64,000 nt of DNA from contig NC_090319.1 in NCBI RefSeq assembly GCF_040869045.1, forward strand, positions 50,688,779 to 50,752,778, written 5' to 3'. The translations under genes were made by a program, and so were the position numbers. The DNA comes from Eurosta solidaginis (lineage: Eukaryota > Arthropoda > Insecta > Diptera > Tephritidae). The notes below the pieces were generated by a model, which was not told the origin of the DNA, ran no database searches, and saw only the letters and a program-made list of their open reading frames with translations. Positions within the stretch are counted from its first letter, which is position 1. The number at the start of each line of letters is the position of its first letter. This document shows, one piece after another, positions 21,573 through 33,325 of this stretch.

Positions 21573-23665
21573 GCCTATCTTCAATAGCGGTTTACTACCC
21601 GTTACATTTTCAGTAGGAGTTTTCAACTCCAGTTACTATTTCAATAGCTGTTACTCTTTCAATATCAGTTATTTCTTTGAAGGACACAATAGATCAATGG
21701 TCACAGTGCAATGCTCAATACATTTTCTACTTCTTGGAAATAGGTTAGATTTTCAATACCAAGTTTTTTTTAATATTGGTTTCATTTTTAATATTGGTTA
21801 CTTTTCCAATACCGGTTCCTTTTTTAATACCGTTTATTTTCTAAAATCTCTTTAATTTTTAATACTGGTTACCTGTTCAATACCGGTTCCTTTTTTTAAT
21901 CCGGTTACTTTTTCAATACCGGTTCTTTATTTTTATGCAAGTTACTTTTTCAATACAAGTTACTTTCTTAAAACCAGTTTCCTATTTTTTGTTACATTTT
22001 AAATACTGGTTACTTCTTAAACACCGTTTAGTTTTCTAACACCAGCTACTTTTTCATTAAACTTCACTTCTTCTATACGAGCCATCAGCGGTTACTTTTT
22101 AGTACCCGTTACTTTTTCAATACGAGTTACTCTTTCAATTCCAGTTAATTTTTCAATAGCTGTTACTTTTTCAGTGTCGGTTAATTCTTTGATATGGGTT
22201 AGATTTTTAATGCCGGTTTCTTTTTCAATACTGGTTACTTTTACAAAACCGGTTTCCTTTTTATAACGTTTACTTTATACCAATGGTTACTTTTTCGGTA
22301 CCGATTTCTCTTTAAATTGCTGTTTCATTTTTAAACACCGGCAAATTTTCCAACATCAACGTTCACTTCTTTTATACCAGCTATTTTTTCAATACGGCTT
22401 ATTTTTTTAACACTCTTTTACGTTTATGAAATAAGTAGCGGTAATATTTCGAAACGATTACTGCATCGGTATAGAAATAGCATCACATAATTTTCAGCAG
22501 TGTTGACATTTGGTACCAAAAAGTCTTGGAACTGATTACTTTCCCATTACTTGCGAACTTTTTAATTAATTTATTGAAAATATTACTCAAATGAAAACTG
22601 TTATTTTTGAAAATGATTAATCATTTTATAAGAAGCGGTGACAATTTTTAAAACGGCTACATAATCGAATATGATTTCTTTTCGAAAACGTTAACTTTTC
22701 TGAAGGCGTTACTTTACCGAAATCGGTTACTTTATTGAAGACGGCCACCTTTCCGTAAGCGGTGACGTTAACGAAGGCGGTTACATTTGAAAAGCGACTA
22801 TTTTTTCGAAAACCGTTAGTTTTTCGAAAACGCTTCCATTTTCGAAAACGGTGGGATTTTTTAAAAGGTTTACATTTTCGAGAACGGTTACATTTTCCAA
22901 AACGATTACTTTTTTCAAAACGGTTACTTTTTCAAAAACGATTACTTTTTTCAAAACGGTTACATTTCAAAAATAATTACTTTTTTCAAAACGGTAACTT
23001 TTTCAAAAGTGGTTACTATTGCGCAAACGGTTACTTTTTCGAATACGATAACTTTTTCGAAACCGGTTACCTTTTCGAAAAGGTTTACATTTGCGTAAAC
23101 AGTTACATGTTCCAAAACGCTTACTTTACTTTACTGTTACTTTTTCGAAAATGGTTACTTTTTTGAAAATTGTTACTTTTTCGATAACGTTTACTTTTAC
23201 GAATACGGTTATATTTTAAAGACGGCTACTTTCTCGAAAACGGTTACTTTTTCAAACAAGATTACTTTTTTTAGATAAAATTTTTGAAAACGGTTACCTT
23301 TTTGAATTGGTTTCCATTTTCGAAAACGGTTACATTTTCAAAAATGGTTACTTTTTCGAAAATGGTTACTATTTTGAAAATGGGTACTATTTTGAAAACG
23401 TTTACTTTTTCTGTAACGCTTACTTTTTCGAAAATGATTATATTTTAAGGACGGTTACTTTCTCGAAAACGGTTACTTTTTCAAACAAGGTTACTTTTTT
23501 TAGATTACCTTTTTTTAGATTACTGGTTACCTTTTTGAATTGGTTTACATTTTCCAAAACGGTTACTTTTTCGAAAACGGTGACATTTTCCAAAACGACA
23601 ACTTCTTACGGTTACTACTTTTAAAAAAGTTAGTTTTTCAAAAACGGTTACTTCTTGATTATTTG
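21573..23665 (+). repeat. 18-bp minisatellite block 4, segmental copy of 17740-19190
   Basis: It starts with TCTTCAATAGCGGTTTACTA as at 17740, follows the same order of sequences (TTGGAAATAGGTTAGATTTT, CAACATCAACGTTCA, TTGGAACTGATTACTTT, AAACTGTTATTTTTGAA) and ends in GGTTACTTTTTCGAAAAC units. It contains about 430 bp (about 21920-22330) absent from the first copy. The Tc1 remnant separates the two copies. Frames 22762-23166 and 23307-23624 are repeat products. Confidence 0.85.
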
Positions 23666-24619
23666 TTCACAATCGTTTATTAACTCGGGTGTAATTGGGA
23701 TGTAAACCCGTAAACTGTGTTTGAAACAAAGGAGAGAGCGATCCTAAGTAAATCCACTGTTGAGAAAGCAATAGCATATTCCCGGCCCTGGTGCCAAGAT
23801 CTAGCCTGGCTTAATAACATCTGTCGTGAAGTTGCCATCTCACTGATTTCAACATTAGTTATAACAGAGCATACCGGTAAGGATGTACCTAACTAGATTT
23901 GTGAGGTATATACTGTTAGTTAAAAGTAAAAAATTTGCGATACTTCCTGTCCCAAAATATTTGTATTTGATTTTTTAAATATACACAATCCAAAAAGATT
24001 GTTAGGTTTAAACAAACCCCTGTCATCGACCTACTAAAAAGGTCTTCATATAAACGCACTGATGTTCGCAAGTGGAGCAAGAGCAATTCACTCAAATACA
24101 ATTTGTGTGTGTGTCATAAACGAAAGTGAGTTGGAAATTTTGTAATTTAGATGCAAATCGACGGACAAATAACAAACATGATAATTAATGTGAAAATGCA
24201 TGGATAGACGGTGCGTGGGTGTGTGTACGAGACTGTGTAGGCGTAGTTTACAAATGGAAAAGCAGCAGGTAATTTTCTTGATGATGACTAAAACTTGTCC
24301 GACATTTGTGTTGGGTGACAAGTTGAGTTCATCCATTTGTTTAAGTGCTTGACTAACATAACACGAAAAACGATTGAAGAAAAAAATTTAATTAAATCAA
24401 CAGAATGAATAAGTGCTGAAACTCAGCCGAAGCTGGAGTAATGTGGCACATATGGAGATATTGTAATACAGATGAAACCAAGTATCGCACATCACTATAA
24501 AATTTTAACTCCCATTGGTATATAACGCTGCTGCAACAACAACGACAATGCAAGCAAAAGATAACGAAAGCCACGCTTACATATTTCTGCCTTCTGACTA
24601 GTTCTGACCTATTCAGTGT
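23666..24619. other. No gene recognised
   Basis: Unassigned sequence; three short overlapping minus-strand frames lack any domain. Confidence 0.45.
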
Positions 24620-24850
24620 AGCCTTTGGGCTTTTATTCGTTGCAGTATCTTCATATCTGTGTGAAACCCATACAACTGATTATTTTACCTACGTCGAAAC
24701 TCATCATCGGCATCACGGGCAGAACCATAAATAGTTCAAAAACTTTTCTCGCGGACACTCCAAGAGCCAACTCATCTTCTATCGACACCGGAGCCCGAGC
24801 CATACATCTGTACAGATATCATGAGGACTTGTAGCGCATGAGTTTTGTTC
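24620..24850 (-). pseudogene. LINE reverse-transcriptase C-terminal remnant, copy 2
   Basis: In two minus-strand frames I read EDELALGVSARKVF (compare the D...L..FERK(I/L)LR signature after the RT domain) and DMKILQRIKAQRL (compare D.DIVQRIK..RL). Same orientation and family type as 11640-11880. Frameshifted and short. Confidence 0.5.
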
Positions 24851-24969
24851 GTCGAGCGTGGACCTTGCATTTCCATTGCCTGCTCACTACAAATTAGCAC
24901 TTGTTGGCTAGAGTTATTATTCATTTGATATCTTGAGTTCGCAGACGATTCACATATTATTTATATTTT

Positions 24970-26265
24970 TGCCAGTAAGCCATATTCTATACTATGGAGT
25001 TCTTGTCAGGTGGAAAGCCAGACAAAAAACAACATACCTCAAAAAATTAGAGGGGGTGTGCAGACTATCGATGCTTAGCATTACGGGAGCCCTGAAAACA
25101 ACCCCGACGGCTGCACTATATGCCATTTTGCACTTCCCACCTGTAGACCTAGTAGCAAAGAACAAAGCGTTAACGACCGCAACCAGGCTCGGTGCTTCGG
25201 GGCAGCTTGAGCGCCGACCATATGGCCATAGTAGTATAGCGTCATCAATCACAAGACGAACATACTACCTGATTCCATATCTGCGCTTCGAGAGCGATCT
25301 TAAGGCCACAATAGAGGTGGACGGTTGGCTCAAGGGTGCTCAAATAGCGGGAAGGGGTATAGTGTGCGGTAAACTGTGCTGATCCGGAAATAAACAGATC
25401 CTACAGGCTGCCGGATTACTGTTGTTTTTTCGAAGCGGAAACAGTAGCCGTAACCAAAGCGGTAGAAACCCTTAACTTAAGCTGCAACCGTGTTAACTTT
25501 TATATTGACAGTCAAGCAGCAATAAAGGCAATAATCTCGCATAATACAGCATCTAAATGCGTGTTAGAGTGTAAGCAGTCCCTGGAGAGAATCGGGACAG
25601 GGAGAAGCATACATCTATATTGGGTCCCAGGGCATATGGGAATAGATGGGAATGAAAAAGCGGATGTACTAGCTAAAAAGGGCGCATCTCTTGAAGCTTG
25701 CTCCGTAGACGTCCCAATTAGCCTGGCCGAATTAAGCGAAGGCGAGAGGTGCACATAATCGACCAAGCAGGAAAGGCGTGGGTTCAAGCGCGGGCCTGTA
25801 AATTGTCGAAGATTATGTTCAGGTCTTACAACCTTAGTCTAACAAAGTTGCTTCTGTCATTAAAAAGAGAGGACTGCAGACCCATGATGGGTATTCTGAC
25901 TGAACACTGCCTTCTGGCGTCACATGCCTTTAAATTAGGCTTGGTCAGTGATAGCAGATGTAGGAAGTGCGGGGTGGAGGAGGAAGCGATCGTGCACGTT
26001 CTGTGCTCGTGCCCTGCGCTTGCCAGGCTAAGAATTCAGCTATTAGGAGTGATACAGCTGTCAGACCTAGAAGCAGCAAGTGGCTTAAGTCCTAGGAAGC
26101 TTCTAGTATTTGCCAAGAGAACGGAGTTATTTTTTAGCATAGGTCCTAGTTTCTGATAGGGGTTTTCAGTTTGGTCGTTGCAAACTTCTGGTAACACTAC
26201 GGACTCATTCAGTATATGTGGGGTCCTCATGGACCGGCTAGTTCAACCTAACCTAACCTAACCAA
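24970..26265 (+). pseudogene. LINE ORF2 3' half: RT tail, RNase H, zinc motif (I/LOA-like)
   Basis: Blocks follow in order in shifted frames. At 24970-25250 the post-RT region (LYYGVLVRWKA, RLSMLSITGALKTTPTAALY) matches the AW..S...RL.I.GA...TPT.AL block. At 25425-25745 is RNase H, with FYIDSQAAIKAI (catalytic Asp) and YWVPGHMGIDGNEKADVLAK (His, Asp). At 25749-26155 is the C-terminus, with CRKCGVEEEAIVHVLCSCPA (C-x2-C, H, C). The 3' end carries CCGGCTAGTTCAACC and a short (CCTAA)n-like tail at 26240-26262. At least two frameshifts make it a pseudogene. A shorter relative ends at 27640. Confidence 0.8.
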
Positions 26266-26384
26266 TATTTTTGCAAAAACTATGGACTTACTTTGCCATG
26301 AGCGCGGGCTCCCTCCGACAAGTGCGAAGCTAAACTCTAATGACGGCTCTGTTTTCGTTCCCAAAATGCTATTGTTTTAGCGAC

Positions 26385-26690
26385 GAAGACACTCGCCGAA
26401 GTTGTTGGGGAGTGTCACCGATATTGATGGCACTTTGCCGGATATAGATCCGGTACGTAGCGGTAGCAAGCACCATTAAGGTATAACCTTGACCAAATCA
26501 GAAATGATTTTATACGACCACATTTATTCTTCTAGGCCCTCCACCTCCTAATTCCATGAGGAACTTGAAGTCACCAGAACTTCGGCTGCTAAAGAAACAT
26601 GATTAGTTACGCGTAGATGAGGTGAAAAATTTCGTTGGAGAAACTATGAATTTCGCTGGCACTCTCTTAAAGGGTTGCGCTACAAAACCT
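26385..26690 (-). repeat. Dispersed repeat family R3, copy 3
   Basis: Reverse complement of copies at 2660 and 6475: on the minus strand it shows TGTGGTCGTATAAAATCATT, CCGGATCTATATCCGGCAAA and ACTCCCCAAC, and at its other side AAAGGGTTGCGCTAC, matching both ends of copy 2. Confidence 0.75.
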
Positions 26691-27164
26691 GGAAACAGTT
26701 GGGTATATTCTAAGCCCCCTAGCACGTTGGGGGTATAGATTACGTATCGTACTCATCGAATATTATCATATGCGCTTGTGGGATTATTTAAATTTCACTT
26801 TGCATTGTTTTGAACAAATCGATGTATATGAAAATCCTGACTACACTTGCTGACTTTGATGTAACGAGGCGCTTGAGCATTTTTTGTATATGGCCCCGTT
26901 CTAATCAATACTATATACTAGGCTATTAATATAGTGGTGTTAGGGGACGAACTTCCTTTTCTCTTAGTAAGCTATCTATCTAATGAAATGGCTCCATTGA
27001 GTTGAAGAGTTAAAATGAAGACGAAATTTAGTTTGTGCACCAGATAATTTCCTTGGTCATATGAAATAATCACCTAAGTCATATATAAAATAATATGGCT
27101 TAAGCTATTACTCCACATTTCGACAATCACACCTTTATTGTTAACAAATATTTCAGACAGGAGT
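26691..27164. other. No gene recognised
   Basis: AT-rich sequence without a supported feature. Confidence 0.4.
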
Positions 27165-27640
27165 TCCATATGACCATCAAGCTGGAAAGTCGTGTACAAA
27201 AGCGCCGTGCTGCAAAATTTCTAAGACAAAGGGGCTCATATGTCTAAAGAGAGAAGACTTGAGGGTCACGATGAGCATACTAACTAGATACTGCCATCTG
27301 GTGTCACATACTTATAAGTAAGGCCTCGTCAGTAAAAGCAGATGTAGAAATTTCGAGCTGCAGGAGGAAACGTTTGAGCACGTTTTGTGTTCATAACCTG
27401 CGCACGCCCGGTCAAGGCTCCTGCTATTCGGGGCGGCAGAGTTGCCAGGTCTCGAGGAAGCAATTAAGGTGGGTCCTAGAATACTTTTATTATTTACCAA
27501 GAGGACGGCGTTAATTTATAACATAGGTCCTGGCACCTGAGTGGGGTTATTACGTTTGGTCTCCAAACAATTAATGGTAACACTATGAAAACAATCAGTC
27601 TATGTGCGGTCTTTATTGACCGGCTAGTTCAACCTTACTT
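27165..27640 (+). pseudogene. LINE 3' end, second copy of the 24970-26265 family
   Basis: DNA-level match to 25840-26260: segments equivalent to AGAGAGGACTGCAGAC, TGCCATCTGGTGTCACATAC, GATGTAGAAATTTCGAGC, GAACGGCG-type text, the LLLF..RT end and the 3' UTR with CCGGCTAGTTCAACC. Stops and indels throughout. It confirms the 3' end of the family. Confidence 0.75.
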
Positions 27641-28270
27641 AAGCTGTGTTACACAGCCTTACAAAGGCCAGTGCCGAGTACGAGGACTTGATATCAAATA
27701 CTCATCACTTTGATGTGTCATGGGCTTATTTTGGTTTAGGCAAACATAACCCGTTCTATTAGAAATATTTCCTGCTATAAAGAAATTATCCCCAACTTTA
27801 TTACGATATCTTAATATTTCTTCAAGTTATGGCTCCCAAACATAGAAAATTTTTTAGTCAAAAAAAGGGGCAGTGCCACGCCCATTTTCAAAAATTTTAA
27901 ATTTTTCTAACTTTTTGTTATAACTCCACTTGGGAAAAGAAATGCAATTGTTATAAAGCTCGTTTGTGCAAAGATATAGCTTATTTTATTCGTCCACGAC
28001 CCTTTCAAAAATCTTTTATAAAAAAGTGGGCGTGGTTCTAGACCGATTCTTTTAATTTTTTTAAAACATTCCTTACAACCTCTGCCGAATTTTGTTTCGA
28101 CAGGCTTTACGTTTTTTGATTTATATTTATGAATATTTGTAAATTTGATTTTATCAGAAGTGGGCGGTGCCACGCCCGTTTTCAAATTTCTTTTCGAATC
28201 AAGAGTATCAATTTCAGTCTAACATTCCAGGAGTATTACCTACTAAATAAAAAGTGTTTATGTTTTCCAA
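27641..28270 (-). mobile_element. Helentron-like (HINE) remnant, minus strand, split by a nested element
   Basis: On the minus strand the text is of the same kind as 13.5-15.3 kb (GGGCGTGGC segments and poly-pyrimidine stretches). The 5' part is at 29576-29745, where the minus strand reads AAGCCATGTCCGTCTATGCG and ATCTTATTGAAGTTTGGT. At the presumed 3' end (27643-27660) a short palindrome GCTGTGTTACACAGC could be the terminal hairpin. Boundaries are approximate. Confidence 0.45.
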
Positions 28271-29575
28271 AATGTTATAGTACCTGGGTGACCGAGCTTT
28301 GCTCGGCAACGTTTCGTTGTGCTGGCAATGTTTCCTTTTTTAATTCCGAATAGGTGGCAACCTTAAATGTCAACCCTACTCACAAATGTCCCTATTGTAA
28401 TGCGGAGTGAAATACCTTGCGTTTGATACCCATATCGGCATATCTCATGCAATTTTTTTTAATTTCGAATAGGTGGCAACCCTAAATTGCAACCCTACTC
28501 AAAAATGTTCTTATTGTAATGCGGAGTAAAATACCTTTCGTTTGATACCCATATCGGCAATCTCATGCAATTTTTTTAATTTCGAATAGGTGGCAACCCC
28601 AAAAGGCAACCCTGCTAAAAAATGTCCCTATTGCAATGCGGAATGAAATACCTTTCGTTTGATACCCATATCGGCATATCTCATGCAATTTTTTTTTTTA
28701 ATTTAGAATAGGAAGCAATCCTAAATGGCAACCCTAACCAAAAATGCCCCTATTGTAGTGCGGAGTGAAATACCTTTCGTTTGATGCTCATATCGGCATA
28801 TCTCATGCAATTGTTTTTAAATTTAAAATAGGTGGCAACCATAAATGGCAACCCTACTCAAAAATGTCCTTTTTGTAATGCGGAGTGAAATACCTTTCGT
28901 TTGATACCCATATCGGCATATCTCATTCAATTTTTTTTATTTCGAATAGGTAACAACCTTAAAGGACAACCCTACTCTATTGTAGTGCGGAGTGAAATAC
29001 CTTTCGTTTGAGACCCATATCAGTATATCTTATGCAATTGCTTTTAATTTGGAATAGTTGGCAACCCCAAATGGCAACCCTACTCAAAAATATCCCTATT
29101 GTAATGCGGAGTGAAATACCTTTCGTTTGATACTCATATCGGCATATCCCATGCAATTTTTTTTAAATTTCGAATATGTGGCAACCCCAAATGGCAACCT
29201 TACTCAAAAATGTCCCTATTGTAATGCGGAGTGAAATACCTTTCGTCTGATGCTCATATCGGCATATCTCATGAATTTTTTTTATTTGGAATAGGTGGCA
29301 ACCCTAAATGGCAACCCTACTCAAAAATGTCCCTATTGTAATGCGGAGTGAAATGCCTTTCGTTTGATACCCATATCGGCATATCTCATGCAATTTTTTT
29401 TTAATTTCGAATAGGTGGCAACCTTGTGAAACATTCTGAGTGGCAATACCTAGGTAGATAGTCTTAGAAGGTGATACATTATCTCTGTGCAAATTTCATT
29501 TAAATCGGTTGAGCCGTTCCCGAGATCGTTCGGCTATACAAACAAGCAAGAATTGCTCGTTTAATGTTATAAGAT
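28271..29575. mobile_element. Nested interspersed element with a 119-bp tandem core
   Basis: About nine head-to-tail copies of a ~119-bp unit (gtttgatac markers at 28421, 28540, 28658, 28779, 28899, 29006, 29125, 29245, 29362), each with GGTGGCAACC and TGCGGAGTGAAATACC. The left border has the palindrome CCGAGCTTTGCTCGG; the right border has GAGCCGTTCCCGAGATCGTT and AAGAATTGCTCGTTTAATG. AATGTTATA stands at both edges (about 28270 and 29561) and may be the target duplication. The flanks resemble two halves of one HINE-like element. No coding frame is credible. Confidence 0.65.
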
Positions 29576-29745
29576 ATGTAAAAAGTGGACGTGGTTATCA
29601 TCCGATTTCACTCATTTTAAGTTGCGATGGGAGATAAGTGCCAAGGAACCAATATACCAAACTTCAATAAGATGTCTCAATATTTAATCGTTATAGTTAT
29701 CGTGACGACGCATAGACGGACATGGCTTAATCAATTCCATTTTTC
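29576..29745 (-). mobile_element. Helentron-like (HINE) remnant, 5' part of the split copy
   Basis: Partner of 27641-28270, separated by the nested element. The minus strand carries the conserved GCCATGTCCGTC segment found near the 5' end of both other Helentron-like families in this window. Confidence 0.45.
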
Positions 29746-30416
29746 ATCCTGGGCATTTATATATGCGGAAGTCTTTATATTCTCCATTCGTTTATGCCGT
29801 TACGATCAACCGCTATGTGCAAGGCACACTGAGTATAAAAATATATGTTCACATGTACGTACAAATGTATATACGTATTTTTGAGGGATTTAGATAATGA
29901 CTTTAATCGATGGGCTCGTATGGAACCTAACAATAAATTTTTGAGAGACTTGCCATTGTGATAAAAGTTTAATCCTTTAGAGTAGTTGAAAACCAGATCA
30001 AATAACTTTAAGAAGAGGGAGAGGTTTTCATAAGTGCTGCCAGGGGCAGGATATTTGTAAACTTTGTACCATACGGAGGAATCTCATGATCAAATTTTAA
30101 GAAACCTGTCCTTTCAAGCTACAAATTTACAACCCCCCACATAGAGCAGAGGACTGCCACAATGCAGGAACATGAGAAAAGATTCGGCTAAGTGGCGCCA
30201 AAGGGAGTGCAGCAGCTCTTGCAAAAAGTTTAGCTGGGAGGTGCAAGGAACAAGGTATTAAGAAAAATCGTACCGCATAGGAAGAAAATTCTGCTATTAA
30301 CTTTTAAAAGAATTAACACTTAAATAAAAAGATGATAAAAAAATTTGAAGGACTACCTTTATATAAATGGACAAAAAAATAGAAGGCAATTTTTCCTTTA
30401 ATACAGACATAGTCTT
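29746..30416. other. No gene recognised
   Basis: Unassigned sequence left of the Helentron-like concatemer. Confidence 0.45.
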
Positions 30417-33325
30417 GTTATACCTTTCATGAAAATGAAATGGTATATTAATTTCGTTACGAAACCGAAAATTGTAAGTCCTTAAAGGAAAATAGATAGA
30501 CCCACCATTAAGTATACCGAAATAATCAGGTTGAAGAGCTGAGTTGATTTAGCCATGTCCGTCTGTCCGTCCGTCTGTTTGTATGCAAACTAGTCCCTCA
30601 ATTTTTGAGATATCTTGATAAAATTTGGTGAGCGGATGTATTTGGGTGTCCGATTAGACATTTGTCGGAACCGACCGGATCGGATCACTATAGCATATAT
30701 CCTCCATACAACCGATTTTTCAGAAAAAGAGGATTTTTGTAATATCTTACCCAATTTAACAGATTGAAGCTTCAAACTTCACCATATACTTTCGTATATT
30801 GCACATATTGTTGCCTGAAAAAATTGATGAGATCGGTCGTATATATAGTATATATCCCCCACAACCGATTGTTCAGATAAGGAACTTTTCGTAATTACTG
30901 CCCCATTTTAAGAGCTAGAGGCTTCAAATTTCAACGAATGCTTAGGTATATAGCATATATTGTTGTCTGAAAAAATCATAAAGATCGGTGGTATATATAG
31001 TATATATATGGTGGTATATATAGTATATATATATATGTAGTATATATATATATATATATTTTCGCAAAATTTAGCCCCATTTTAACAGCTAGAAGCTTCA
31101 AATTTCACCGAATACTTACGTATATAGCATATATTGTTGTCTGAAAAAATCATAGAGATCGGTTGTATATATAGTATATATCTCATACAACCGATTGTTC
31201 AGATAAGAAACTATTCGCAATATCTACCCCATTTTAACAGCTATAAGCTTCAAATTTCACCGATTGCTTTCGTATATATCATATATTGTTGTCTGAAAAA
31301 ATCATAGAGATCGGTTGTATATATAGTATATATCTCATACAACCGATTGTTCAGATAAGAAACTTTTCGCAATTTCTCCCCATTTTAACAGCTATAAGCT
31401 TCAAATTTCACCGATTGCTTACGTATATAGCATATATTGTTGTCTGAAAAAATCATAGAGATCGGTTATATATATAGTATATATCTCATACAACCGATTG
31501 TTCAGATAAGAAACTTTTCGCAATTTCTACCCCATTTTAACAGCTATAAGCTTCAAATTTCACCGATTGCTTACGTATATAGCATATATTGTTGTCTGAA
31601 AAAATCATAGAGATCGGTTGTATATATAGTATATATCTCATACAACCGATTGTTCAGATAAGAAACTTTTCGCAATTTCTACCCCATTTTAACAGCTATA
31701 AGCTTCAAATTTCACCGATTGCTTACGCATATAGCATATATTGTTGTCTGAAAAACTCAAAGAGATCGGTTGTATATATAGTATATATCTCATACAACCG
31801 ATTGTTCAGATAAGAAACTTTTCGCAATTTCTCCCCATTTTAACAGCTATAAGCTTCAAATTTCACCGATTGCTTACGTATATAGCATATATTGTTGTCT
31901 GAAAAAATCATAGAGATCGGTTGTATATATAGTATATATCTCATACAACCGATTGTTCAGATAAGAAACTTTTCGCAATTTCTCCCCATTTTAACAGCTA
32001 TAAGCTTCAAATTTCACCGATTGCTTACGTATATAGCATATATTGTTGTCTGAAAAAATCATAGAGATCGGTTGTATATATAGTATATATCTCATACAAC
32101 CGATTGTTCAGATAAGAAACTTTTCGCAATATCTACCCCATTTTAACAGCTATAGGCTTCAAATTTCACCGATTGCTTTCGTATATAGCATATATTGTTG
32201 TCTGAAAAAATCATAGAGATCGGTTGTATATATAGTATATATCTCATACAACCGATTGTTCAGATAAGAAACTGTTCGCAATTTCTACCCCATTTTAACA
32301 GCTATAAGCTTCAAATTTCACCGACTGCTTACGTATATAGGATATATTGTTGCCTGAAAAAATCATAGAGATCGGTTGTATATATAGTATATATCTCATA
32401 CAACCGATTGTTCAGATAAGAAACTTTTCGCAATATCTACCCCATTTTAACAGCTATAAGCTTCAAATTTCACCGATTGCTTACGTATATAGCATATATT
32501 GTTGTTTGAAAAAATCATAGAGATCGGTTGTATATATAGTATATATCTCATACAACCGATTGTTCAGATAAGAAACTTTTCGCAATATCTACCCCATTTT
32601 AACAGCTATAAGCTTCAAATTTCACCGATTGCTTACGTATACAGCATATATTGTTGTTTGAAAAAATCATAGAGATCGGTTGTATATATAGTATATATCT
32701 CATACAACCGATTGTTCAGATAAGAAACTTTTCGCAATATCTACCCCATTTTAACAGCTATAAGCTTCAAATTTCACCGATTGCTTACGTATATAGCATA
32801 TATTGTTGTTTGAAAAAATCATAGAGATCGGTTGTATATATAGTATATATCTCATACAACCGATTGTTCAGATAAGAAACTGTTCGCAATTTCTACCCCA
32901 TTTTAACAGCTATAAGCTTCAAATTTCACCGATTGCTTTCGTATACAGCATATATTGTTGTCTGAAAAAATCATAGATATCGGTTGTATATATAGTATAT
33001 ATCTCATACAACCGATTGTTCAGATAAGAAACTTTGCGCAATTTCTGCCCCGTTTTAACAAAAATTTCACAAAATGCTTACGTATATAGCATATATTGTT
33101 GTCTGAAAAAATCATAGGGATCGGTGGTATATATATTATATACTTCATATAAACTGTCATTTTTGCCCCTTTTTTACGGCTAGAAGCTTCAAAATTCATC
33201 AAATTTCATCAAATAGTTACGTTTACGTCATATATTTTTGAAATACGTGATTCGTAGTCATAGTTTTTACATGCAGACCACAAAAAACGTGAAGCTTTGC
33301 ATCCTCACACAGATTACCTACCTAT
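30417..33325 (+). mobile_element. Helentron-like concatemer, unit 1
   Basis: It starts at TTATACCTTTCATGAAAATG (30418) with a unique head of about 450 bp that includes CCATGTCCGTCTGTCCGTCC. A core of about 15 monomers of 151-152 bp follows (about 30780-33060), then a tail ending in CACACAGATTACCTACCTAT. It lacks the final ~180 bp with the hairpin that only unit 5 keeps. Each monomer contains the near-palindrome ATCGGTTGTATATATA / CATACAACCGAT. Element 1 is inserted right at its end. Confidence 0.8.

Noticed and set aside
18580..23624. Reading frames with repeated ENGYFF-type hexapeptides
   Set aside because: The 18-bp minisatellite is a multiple of 3; the frames have no start context, no domain, and track the repeat only.
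24933..25382. Single intact 149-codon gene
   Set aside because: It is the post-RT part of a LINE ORF2, followed by RNase H in another frame.
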